Below, one piece after another: positions 53,279 to 64,000 of a stretch of 64,000 nucleotides of DNA. The notes under the pieces were generated by a model that worked only from the letters and a program-made list of their open reading frames with translations, was not told the DNA's origin and did no database searches. Origin of the DNA: Mesaphorura yosii. Taxonomy: Eukaryota; Arthropoda; Collembola; Poduromorpha; Tullbergiidae. The number at the start of each line of letters is the position of its first letter. The first letter of the stretch is position 1. The translations under genes were made by a program, and so were the position numbers. The stretch is taken from the NCBI GenBank assembly GCA_009869945.1, contig WIXG01000026.1:310001-374000 (forward strand). Reading direction: 5' to 3'.

Positions 53279-56200
53279 TTAGAACGAGTTTGATTTCACA
53301 ACAATGACGCCTGGTCGAACGTGTTGTTGCATTTGATTTTTCGCGAATGGTGATGGGCTTCTCGAAGCCGGGCGAAATTCCAGATTCATAGGTTGGTCTT
53401 CGGCTTCTGAAGTGCGAGCAATTCGATTGAGAACATGATGCTTCAGGGATGTCACTGTGGTCGACACCGGGGTGCTACTGCTGGGCTGCGGGGTGTGAGA
53501 TGAGGGAGTGTTGACAAAGTTGATCTGCACTTCGTTCATCGATTGAGATTGCATGCTGGTAGGAGAGCCCTCTGGAGATTGGCAAATTTCCATCGATCCT
53601 GTGGCAGAGTCCGAGCTCGAGGACTCTCCAGGACTTGACTTGACGCGCTCGTCAGAAAACAAGTGATCTCCCTCTAGATGTCTGATTGCCTCCACAATTG
53701 TCTCCAAGTTATTCCGAAGAGTGTAGCATCTGCTCAAATAAAACCAGAATGTAGTGATTCAGTCGAGGTCATTCAAATCTGAGTCAAAACTGACGCCCTG
53801 AATCTTACCTCGGAGTTTCATCCAAAATAAGTCTAACCGGCGTTGTGGCTACAGCTTGGCAGTTCTCTTCAACGATTTGTAAGCTATAGAAAATAACAAA
53901 ACGAAACCAATTAGTTACGAAGTTGGATGCTTTGTATCGGCGAAAATGGGCCCCGACTTACGTCTCTGCTGGTTCGTATTTCAGCCCATAAATTTCTTGT
54001 TGTTGTTGCTGTTGCAAGTAATGTTCCTCTAACTGAAGTCGATGTCTTCGTTCAATTTCTAATTGCAGTCTAAGATCGCTAGTTTCACGCCTGAGCTCCA
54101 TAACTTCGCTCCTAGACTCCTCGCCACTGCCGCTGTGTTCGGGCGACATGTTTCCGATCCCTTCATCAGCAGATTCCACGGCGCCTGCAAACATCGCAAA
54201 TATTGTTTTTTTGAGGTGATGATATTGGCAATATTTATTAATGAGACGCTGATCATGACTAATAAACAATTTTGAGTGGAAAAGTATAATAATTTGCCCA
54301 AAAGTGTGGTCAAAATCCACGAATCCAGAAGGAAATGTGCATAATCGTTACAGGAATTTCGCAATATCTTTTATAAGCATTCCACAAATGTGCAAGCGAA
54401 AAAAATCAATGTACAAAATATTATCTCGTGTAACGGGATTTCTCCGTTATTTTCGGGAAAATATGCAACATCCGATCTGGTAAGTTTTATTATTGGTATA
54501 TTGTGTTTTTCATTAATAGTGCAATGCGAGTTTGCTGTGAGAATATTCCGAGAATGTTGACTTTCGTTTCCCTTGCATTTGATTGCTCTCCGTCAGACCA
54601 GCCAGACGGACTTATTTACGAGCAGAGGAAAAATATGATCCTATCGATCCGAATCCTAATTTTACGACAAAACGTAAGTTGTAAAGTAATGGTGGGTTGG
54701 AAGTTTCTTCAAGTGAAAGTTGTGAAAAGCCTGGCAGTTTGAGCAGACAGGAGGGCAGGACAGACAACGGGAGTAGTAGTACACCAATGCGGAACTAAAG
54801 TCAGTCGCCCGTAGTACAGGAGCAGCGTGTAGCAAGTAGCAAGTCTTGAGTCATGAGTCTGGTCTTGTCTGGGACTTTCCCCGTTCCGTCGACCCGACGT
54901 ACACTTGCATAGCGGAGAGGTTAGATTTTTCGATTCAAATATTTCTGGAATAATGCAGGACCTTTCTCCCCTCGCAAGTTGCGACCGTACAGCATTGTTA
55001 TTTCGGTGCACAGGCGAGGAAGCGGAGAAAAGAACGGAACCACAAAAGAAACCTTGCACAGAGCCCGCATTTGCTGAGGTGAATCATCGGGTCGATAGTA
55101 TGAGACGCGACGTCTACCATCGATTTTTCGTTATTTCCAGGTTTCTCGCTTTCCAGTCTGCCTTCCTCATTTCCCATTTCCATAATACTGCAATGCACTA
55201 TCTCCCGGCGCCACGACTCGCCTTCGCTTCATGAAATCCTACCACAACGCCAGACAACATCACGATTCGCTTTCTTCATACATTCTGCATCCTTATTAAT
55301 ATGCTCTCAACGATGGGCTCCGTCTCTCGTTTGGTACTAACTATAGAAACCCTAACATCTAGAACAATGCAATCATTGAACTGCTTCTAACTTCGGCATG
55401 CTAATTGCGTGTTGCTCTCATTAACACGCCTGCACCTAAGTACGCATCAATGAGATTTCGTGAAGTCCACAGAGTGAGAAATTGCGGGCAGAATGACAAT
55501 GAATGAAAGTTTGCCGCTAATTCCGCTTATTCTAGTAATAGATTATTAGGACTTATTTGATTTGCTCGGAGCGTATGAGTCAATAAATCCAAAGTCACTT
55601 GAGAAGCGGGGAGGCAAAAGTCTCTCTTTTACAAATATGAGGATATCACAGTTCATATTTTATTTACAGTCAGTCCAAAGCTGAGGCTTCAATTTTTCTC
55701 TCGTTCGTTGGTTACCGAAGCTTCAGTCTGTTTGGATAGCAGATAAGTCACTTAATCCAACCGAGGACTCATTTGCATGCGAGGTGAACGAAAAATGTAA
55801 TTCAGCACGAATCTCTGGACGCCATATTCAGAATTCACAGCGGCGCGGGGCCGTGCCTTGCGAGCACATCAGCGAAGAGATCGAGACAAGTGCGACAAAC
55901 TACACCTCCGTGAGTCAGGTAGTCAGGTATGGAAATACGGCTTTCTAAACAGAAGAAGGAATGTTGGAACCTGGGATACTGCGAAAGAGTAAAAACTTCG
56001 CTTCTCTTATCGTGCAGGTGAGCTCCTTGAGCGTTCATGTGCGAATGCGCGGCATGGGAAAAATGGAATTTGAATTGTTAACAAATCATCTCATGTAGTG
56101 TTTGCTCATCACAGTTTTATAGCAGTTTAGGGGTTTACTGAATCCATTACATTCGAACGTACGCAGATCATCCTGATGCCCATTCTCATTTTACACACAT

Positions 56201-57599
56201 ACTATAAATAGGCATGCTAATGTGACATTCCGCATATCTTCTCTCCACGTCCAGTAAGCTACTGCTTAGCATTCGGATCAGAATTGTTATTAACACCAAA
56301 ATATTATGAGCAAGTACATTCCGCCATGAATAATAATACTTTCGAGCCTTTATTGGACAAAATGAACCACAAAGTACCAGGCTGGGCCACGCGTCAAGTC
56401 CTGTTTCATGCACATTTTTAGTCCCACAGTAAGTCAAGAAACTCCAAACCAAGCCTCGCAGAGTCAGAGCTATTATAATTTTAATAATGCAGGGACCATT
56501 TTAAGACCCAGAAACTATTTGCTGAATTTATGCAAAATGCTTCCTGTGCTTGTGATGTTTGCGAGCCCAAGTCAATAACGATTCAGCAATAAGCTCGTCA
56601 ATGGCTGGTAACGAGGGCAGGAAACCTAGTAAATCATGCCTAACTGGCAGCTTTACTAGCGAGTTTAATTTCCACGTATAAAAATTGAGGTTGCTCCAAA
56701 CAACTTCCCGTTTTCCAAAACGTTCGTTTCGTATCATAATTACACACTTCAGTCATCAGGAGAGTCTCTGCAGAAGTTTTCAGGTGAGCTTAATTGTGGT
56801 TCAACAATACTCAGCGCAGACACAGGAAGGAGTGCATGTTGAGTTAGTAAATATTTAGCCACGCATGCAATGATCCGTCCATCCAGGCACCAGACACCAG
56901 GAGGCATGAGACGGTATTCCGTGTCTGAGCGTCTATTTACCAAATTACGTAAAAATCTATGCATATTAACCTGATTACTAACTCAATTCGAAATCAGAAT
57001 GCAATATTTGCCACGAACGAAACAGTAACCAACCAAACAGTAACGAGAAACCATTTCAGTGAGCGTTAGGCTGAGAGGAAAATTGATCGTGATCGTTCAA
57101 TGACATCGCCCTGTCTCGTGTCATCTGAACTATATGTGAACTAGCCTTGAAATGTACAGCAAGCCGTGCACGCGGATAGTTCTGTTTTGAGCACATGAAA
57201 TGAAATGAACCGGTAAGCTTTGATGTGCATCAATTGCATAACAAAACAAATCGTAATTCCTAACCCCCTTCCAACGTTACTTGCAATATACTCGCACGCA
57301 AGCTAGCATTGACATGACATGAAGATGTTCAGAGATCAGATAGCAAATTTGTATTTACTCTTACCGTCTAGTGTCTTTCGTCTCTTGACAATTGGCTTGA
57401 CATCACCGGCTGGAGAATGTGGCGACGACGAAGGGTACGCTCCTCCGATGGCCGCTGACAGTCCGTTGTTATTTTCGCCATTCGCTGCACCGCCCTGTGA
57501 CGACACCAGCCGCTTGAGTTGCGAGTTTTGATTCATTAGTTTAGTTTTATCTTGCTCCAATTGATAAATGTACTCGGCAGTTTGTTGGAGAATGGCCGC
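53279..57599 (-). CDS. crp: AP-4 (TFAP4/cropped) bHLH-zip transcription factor, 3' part
   Basis: Exons 57599-57365, 54184-53962, 53883-53809 and 53729-53279 are in phase and encode the C-terminal ~327 residues. The first visible exon starts AAILQQTAEYIYQLEQDKTK, which is helix 2 and the leucine zipper of AP-4. Next come KRRKTLD and DEGIGNMSPE, then a second coiled coil (VMELRRETSDLRLQLEIERR) and a Gln run. NLETIVEAIRHLEG and a conserved VIVVKSNSF end follow. These motifs and their order match animal AP-4. The basic region and helix 1 should lie in upstream exon(s) at higher coordinates; I found none up to 64000, so the gene is partial here. AP-4 binds CAGCTG E-boxes as a homodimer in the nucleus. 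The phase 0 boundary at 57599 splits the bHLH just before helix 2. Confidence 0.92.
54185..57364 (-). other. 3.2 kb AP-4 intron
   Basis: The intron between the zipper exon and the second coiled-coil exon. It is AT-rich, with some GC-richer patches around 54750-55250. I see no recognisable gene or transposon. Confidence 0.55.
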
Positions 57600-60500
57600 C
57601 TGAAATATCGACAAAATGAGAATTACGGTTAAGGTGTTTAATCATGGCAAAGCGACAATAGTATAGTAATATCGCGGTAGTATCGTCACATACTCGATCC
57701 ATTTTGTTAGTGCTTGATATAATACAATGCAGTAAACCTGTTTTCATTGAAACGCACCGCTAAATATCGTAGTAAATCGCATTTCGATGTTTCGTTCATC
57801 TCGTTCATACGAGCATCATGATTGTTTACCCATGGACCGACTCGATTGAGACTCAAGTGTATTTAATCAATGAATGAAAACTTGTCAACCTTTCCTCTGT
57901 CCCACCTTAATGACATCACCTAATTTCGCAAATACCCACCTATTTACTTGTCCACGTGCTTTGCCTGCAGTAAAACACGAGTGCAGCACAGGACGCGATT
58001 CCCGCATTGCATGCTAGCGTAAGTGTAAATAATTGATTGTTTAATGAATTGCCGAGCCATTGCCATTTCTTACGTCGGCCGAAGCCTGAATGCATAACAC
58101 GAACACGAGGAGCATTTCAATGCCACATCATAGTACGATGGCACTTGTAGGCTTCTCGACATTGTGAATGAATTCTGTCAGATGGAAGAAGTGTTTGCAA
58201 TTTTATTACGAGTCTGGTCGTCGCTTGGCGCTTCAGCGGTATCCCTCAGGCCTGTGGCTCATGAATCAAGTTCGGTGCAAGAGCTTAGCTACTTCTTTGA
58301 GTTATGGGGAGATAATAATAGACCTGTGATTAACCGTCCATGAAAATGAGCATAAAAAGAACATAACATTTAGTTTTATTGCATTATTTGACAAACTCCA
58401 CTCTCGACGTCTTCATTCATGAATGAATGGTGCGGTACATGTGCGTACATATTTTATGCATTACCTGTTGAACGAATCACTAATTTAATTCAGACTTGGT
58501 ATAATTGCGTTGGATTCAGGTTGTTGGCGTGGAAGACGGCAACCATAAACCTAATGAAGTGTGATAATTCTAAACTTACTATCAAATGTGCAAACGTCTT
58601 GCGATAATTCTATTCTGTCTAGAGGTTCGAGTTAAGATCGCGATCGCGATTGCTCCGCTTTGGGCGGTCAGCAGCCTGGGTGGGACGCAGTGCGCAAAGC
58701 AACTGCTCACGTACGGAGATTAAGTCAAATAACTTTTGAATGGTGGCGGAGTCAGAGACGAAACATTTCTGTGAAGAGTATGCATCACATCTTTTCAAAG
58801 CCGAAGATGTTGTTGGCTTAAAAATTACAACTAACGAAGGAGGCAGCCAGCGTTTTTAAAGTTTTTCTTGTGGGGAGAAAGAAAGTGAGTCTGAAACATG
58901 GGTGACTGGTGTAATGATCGTTTCGAACGAGATACTTGCTGTTTATACAAAACACAAACTTTTGCTGCGGAACGCATCCCGGATAGTCATGAAGTAAAAC
59001 TTTGTCTGTCTCGTCTAAATTTAAATTGTCTAGCCAGCAGCAGAAAAATCTTCCGCTCGACATGTAATAAATAGCCAATAATGTATTGAAAGTATGCAGA
59101 GTCTCAACGGAGTCTGTCCGTTCCGTTTCGTCTGCCTCCGTCGATCTCTTTTTGTGTGCAACAGATTCTACAGCAACTTATCGTCCTGTTTCTTGTAAGC
59201 TGGCTTCCTTTTCCGTTGTGCGATTCGTTCAAAGCCGTATCTCGCAACTCTTTACCGACAGGAAATCCGATGTCTGAGCATTGCGAAAAGTGAAGACATT
59301 CGGAGATTCGGCCACACTAAAGCGTTATAAGTTGGACAATCAAATCACTATTTGCATGCGAGAACTTGGTGACTACCACAATTCGGAGGTCCATGGAATT
59401 ATTGAACGGGCAACTTTCCCATGATTTCATGTTCTCTTGCACAAGCAAGTTTTGACATGCACATGAATTTCGTAATTGGAGAACCCTTTGAACTGTTTCA
59501 TTTAGGACGCTGCGAGGGAAAGGATTACGTTACGATATACAGAGCAATAGTAAGTCGAAGCCGTAATTGAAGGAAACTCTCGACAACAAAAGGACAGCCA
59601 CAAGGTGTTGGAGTACACGTAGTAGTAAATAGTAAACAATCGTACGCGTACGTTGTCGAGTACCATGAATGAATTAATTACAGGAAAAGGAAATGAAAGG
59701 TGTAAGTTGTGTTCGTGTTCTTAATACACGGAACGAGCAATGCTTGAGCGTAAGGAGGACGGACCCTACCAAAATAGGAGAGTAAGTCAAACGTCGAAGG
59801 AGCACATTGCGTATTGTGTTTTCCAGACCGTTCTCGATGTCGTAATGGGAGTATTTATCAGAAAATCGCTCACTCGCTTTGTTGTCGCTTGATAGGTCCG
59901 CTGTCGTGCTTTTGGTACCTGCCGTCCCCATTGTGCAATATCTCCTAATCATATGTGCACCGATGGTCGTGTGAGAAAACAGGATGTTTGCATAAGGAAG
60001 ACGAAAGCAGCCGCGGCGGTTGGTAGTAAAAAATAGCACGGACCAGGGGCAACAAGCTTCAGAAACGAAAACACCTGGATCAAAGAGTCTACAGCTGTTC
60101 CTTCTTATAATCATTTTCCTATTACGTAGTAGCCGAACACGAGCCCTTCGTCCTTTCTTTTCATCGAAAGAACCATTTCGAGATGAAGCCAAATAATAAA
60201 AGGAGCCGGGCTCCCTCCTTGGCTTAGCGTTAGCCTGGCTTCGTAAGGTCAGTTTTGTCGTCATTTTTATTCCCTTCAGAAGGGAAACGTTTCCTCTCGC
60301 ATAACATCTCTCTTCCCTCTGTCCCATCTTTCCAGGCAGCACGCACACACCGGCAAAGTTGCGAGCGTAAGACAAGATCTGAAAACAGGGAGCAGCTGAT
60401 GCTTCATCAAAAGACTCACTTCTTATAAAATGCGTTCAAAGAAATGCGATGATGAAAGGGATCGAGAAGAGGAACCTTCACATTTTAAATCAGAGTAAAA

Positions 60501-63500
60501 GGCACAAGCAAAATCACAACACCGCGACCCAAGCCGCTTTTGAATCCATGCAATGGGGAAACTGTTAACCGAGCTTTTCACTTTTGTTCTACGATGAAGA
60601 AAAAATCTTTTCCGTTTCCTTTCCTGTGGATTTTCTTTTGTTAATAAAATACTGGGAGCACAGAGCCAATGCCTACCAGCTGTTGGTCTCGTCTTTCTTC
60701 TTTTAAAAACCTTTAAACGTTCAATTTTGCCTTCGCAGAGAGTTCCAGACTCATACATCCAGACAAAACTGACTAAGGAATTAGAGTTACGCCACGAAGC
60801 TGTGGATCCTCAATGCCTAAAAGCCTATGTGGAGAATTTTCATGTCATTTCTTGTGCAATAATAAAATCCTTCTGTAATGGATATATAATTGGACGTCTT
60901 GCCTTCCTTGTAACCTTTTCCTCATTTTATGTGTTTTCAGAGGAACTCTCTTCAACCTCCTGGCTGGCTGACTGCTGTGCGTGTCGCGTGCCAAAGATTT
61001 GAGAAAAGTGATAAATTACATTGCTAACCAGCACGGATGAAGAGACGGTTGTTCATGAGACGCAACACTTCATAGAATCTATTTACAGGACAATAAGATG
61101 CGTGGAAGAGCATCTTAACAAGCCGACCAAATTTTATTACTTTTGTTGAATGTGGACGTGCGAGGTAACGACTCGCAGCACAGTGCAGTCATCTTGTTGC
61201 CTTCTCGCTTCTCATCTCCGCCCATGAGCTATAAATAAACCCATAAATTCTTCGCAAAATATAAAAATAAGTTGAGTGCTCATTTCAGCGGTAAAGAGAA
61301 CGCATGCTGCGAATGTGTCCCATTCGTCCATGGAAGGCGAAGAAGAATTTAAGTACTGAAGTACTAATTACACGTTTGCGCTCGGGTCCGTGAGTAAACA
61401 TGGTCAGCAGGCAAAAGTCAAGATCGCGGTATAGAAACATGTGCATAAACACATCATAATCTTGACAGACGTTAGCACGGCTGCTGAAATGTGAACTCAA
61501 GCTGAGATCGGCGTATGTGCGAGAACGCTCAATTATATAACTTAGTATTTTCATCTGCCTGTCATAATTTGCGTTTTGCAGTAACCAAAACAAATCTCCA
61601 GTCAGCAGTTATGCCGAGATACAAAGTTAACGTATCAAGCATAGCATCGCCTTCGCGTTGCAAGATCCTTTTTTGTCAAGAGTCAGACCAGACGAGATAT
61701 TTTTTGCTTGAAATAATGAGAATGATGATAGCCGCAGTGAGCAGTGGCAGCAGCATCAAGCAATTGCAGGGTAAGCTTGACATTCGTATAGATTTTAGCG
61801 CGTTGGTGCTATGCTGTGTTGCAGTGAACCATGAAGATGAGTCCATCCTAGAACATATGTTTTCGAGCAAGGGCAGTTCAAGGGCAAACGAGAAGCCAAG
61901 CCACGCTTACGCTTCTACGCTAGAGCTCCATAGATTTTGGGAGTCAGTAAGAGAGAGCAAGTCTCCAGAAGAGGGGTTGAGGGGTTTTGCTCTTGACTTG
62001 ACTCACGCTGCAGCTGAAGCCAGAACCGACTCCTCGATCTGGTTTGGCAACAATGTACGCTGCTGCATTCATATCGTTTGCAGAGAAAGGCGCTCAAAGT
62101 TGCGAATATTTTCATCTTGAGTGAGAGTGCAAAATGGGAAAGGGCATGAACGTACTTTGCAGCCTGAGAAACCGTCTGAGCATCGAGTCACAAGGTGTGG
62201 GAGGTAAAACAGAGTAGGAGGCTCGCTTTTTATTGCCGAAAGGATTGGATTACTCTATAGCACTCCACACCACCAACTCGCACTCCACCGGGCCCGAGGA
62301 ATCCGACTTCCTTTTGCTTATTTTGCATAATTTTGTGTAAAAGTTACACAATGTGTTAAAAATACAAGCCAGCGTCTTACACAGCTCAGCGCGTCTTTCT
62401 GTACACATAGTGTTTGTACGCAGAGGCACTGGCGTTGGTCATTGGCCATGTCTCGCTCAATGTCACTTTGAATCCAAGCAATATAATAATAATAATAATA
62501 ATAAAACCGTCTCGCCTGTATGCACCAATGAACTTGTAACACCATCGTACATTGTCCAAAGTGCTCCTGTACATTTTTCCCTCTCAGTTCTAAAAACAGC
62601 ACGCGTCCTATCCAAGAATTTTAATTTGGGCAAATGAACTCTCGCACCAGCACGCGAATACGAGTGTGACAAAAATAGACGCAAAGAAAAGAGTCCGGTA
62701 AATGCCGAAATGAAGCACTAATGACCATGAAATTCGGTTTCGATGAACTCTCAATATTTGTAATGATATGAATTACATTGTATACGAGTGCTCCTTGACG
62801 TTTACAATCCCCGGCAAAGCAAAAAGCTATTAAAGTGTCCGACCCAAAAGCCGAACTTGTATTAAACCCATTTTAACCGTCTTAAAATATTTTAATTTTC
62901 TCGTTAAAGCACGAACGTTTTATTTTTACAAGAACATAAAGTTGCCGACCTTAAGAAATACAACATTTCTGAGAAAAACTAGTTCAGTGGAGATAGTCAG
63001 CAGACGGACGGGTCGAGACTCCGTCGAACTCAGCACGAACCAAATGATCATTAAAAGGGTTCATGATTCCTTTCTTTCTTGGAACACGAGCTACTTGGCG
63101 TATGAAAGGGTTTATCTGTTCCTATAATTACAATTACGCACTGCCCAAAGCACAGGTCATTTCCACCGTGCGTGCTGCTGCACGAACCTTAGGGAGCAGA
63201 TGTTACCCCTTGAAACGTTTCTTCGTTCCCTCAGACACGCGCTGGCCACCTGTCTGTCTCGCATTTGGCTTCCATCAAATTGACCCTTTATATCGACGCT
63301 GATATGTATCATGCTGCTCTCGTCTCAGCTTCAAGACGGGACGCGTGAACAGAATTCGGACGAGCAGTCTTTGTTTGCCTCATATTTCTCAATTCTGAGC
63401 ATGTAACATTTTGACAATCTTGTAGCACATGTCCGACCAGAAGAACAATGCAGCAGGTGAACAGCGCACACTTGTTCCTTCAGCAGAATCGAATTGTCAA

Positions 63501-64000
63501 ATATGAGAAAGGATGATTCATCAGTCTGACTAGTCCTAACCTCGGCGTCGAAAACATGCCCTCGTAATTTGATGCGTAGTTTAATCGTCAAAACAGCGGC
63601 GGATGAACCAAAACAGAAATCCGTGTGTTTACTTCTGTTCAATGACAACTTTATTCCTAAAATAATTGCTCAAAATATGCGTGGCTCAGGAGAGTGAACG
63701 TGTACGTCGTGCTAGCAAAGGAGTCTCGTTCCCTAATTATGGCTTTGGATTCAGACTGTGGGAATATTTTTGACTCCGGTGACTTTGGTTTCCATCATCA
63801 GAGAATGCAATACCTTGCCTATTTATTACGTAACTAAACACCACACAAAATGGCCTCAAACATACTAGAAAACAGTTTAACCAAATTATCCCCACATTTT
63901 CCGAACCTTCACAAACTCGTAATCGTAACAAATTCTCCAATTTACCCCAGATTTGATAATTTACGCAAATGCATAAGGAAGAGGAATGTCGTTCTCAATT
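57600..64000. other. Probable AP-4 upstream intron
   Basis: 6.4 kb with no recognised exon. Because the visible AP-4 starts in the middle of its bHLH domain, this stretch is most likely intron. Three longer frames occur: minus 59674-60375 (233 codons), minus 60423-60758 (111) and plus 61515-62120 (201). None shows a recognisable domain or codon regularity, and they may be chance. A (TAA)n microsatellite lies at 62482-62504, and a 12-bp palindrome (CGTACGCGTACG) at 59641-59652. Confidence 0.4.
62482..62504. repeat. (TAA)n microsatellite
   Basis: About seven to eight perfect TAA units in the presumed AP-4 intron. Confidence 0.9.

Noticed and set aside
54000..54030. CAG/GTT microsatellite as an independent repeat
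   Set aside because: It encodes the Gln run of the AP-4 coiled-coil exon.

Overview
This is eukaryotic nuclear DNA with many short (about 55-120 bp) GT-AG introns, and it is almost certainly from an arthropod. The gene content fits: an ionotropic receptor of the IR25a type (a protostome family), Sfmbt, Hip14 and AP-4. A TTAGG-like tract in one repeat also fits weakly. The coding sequences do not let me name the species; small introns and modest GC would suit a springtail or another compact arthropod genome, but that is inference. Exon joins below come from reading splice sites, and each recognised gene was checked for reading-frame phase across all its exons.

Layout. (1) 999-8675 (+): secreted neuropeptide-like precursor, with a 6 kb first intron. 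(2) 9163-13623 (-): Ctr9, the TPR scaffold of the Paf1 complex, 16 exons. (3) 14931-15749 (-): ribosomal protein S13. (4) 16755-about 17758 (-): unrecognised gene with an unresolved 5' end. (5) 19615-26298 (+): PHRF1, a RING+PHD protein with an SRI-like C terminus that binds the RNA polymerase II tail. (6) 26991-27915 (-): small unrecognised protein with a foldback element inside its second intron. (7) 28602-38363 (+): IR25a chemosensory co-receptor, whose large first intron holds a decayed Tc1-like transposon. (8) 40281-42737 (+): Hip14/ZDHHC17-type ankyrin-repeat palmitoyltransferase. (9) 44646-47946 (-): Sfmbt-type Polycomb protein. (10) 53279-57599 (-): 3' part of AP-4 (TFAP4/cropped); its basic-helix 1 exon(s) lie beyond the window or were not found.

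The genes are not an operon and share no single pathway, though Ctr9, PHRF1, Sfmbt and AP-4 are all transcription or chromatin proteins.

The most interesting signal is in IR25a. The exon encoding the last part of the ligand-binding domain (S2 lobe) is present twice in tandem, at 37228-37360 and 37697-37829. Both copies are exactly 133 bp, with the same splice phases, open frames and many synonymous differences. Because 133 is not a multiple of three, including both or neither would break the frame, so the pair can only work as mutually exclusive exons. The two copies differ around the acidic residue that in iGluRs contacts the agonist.
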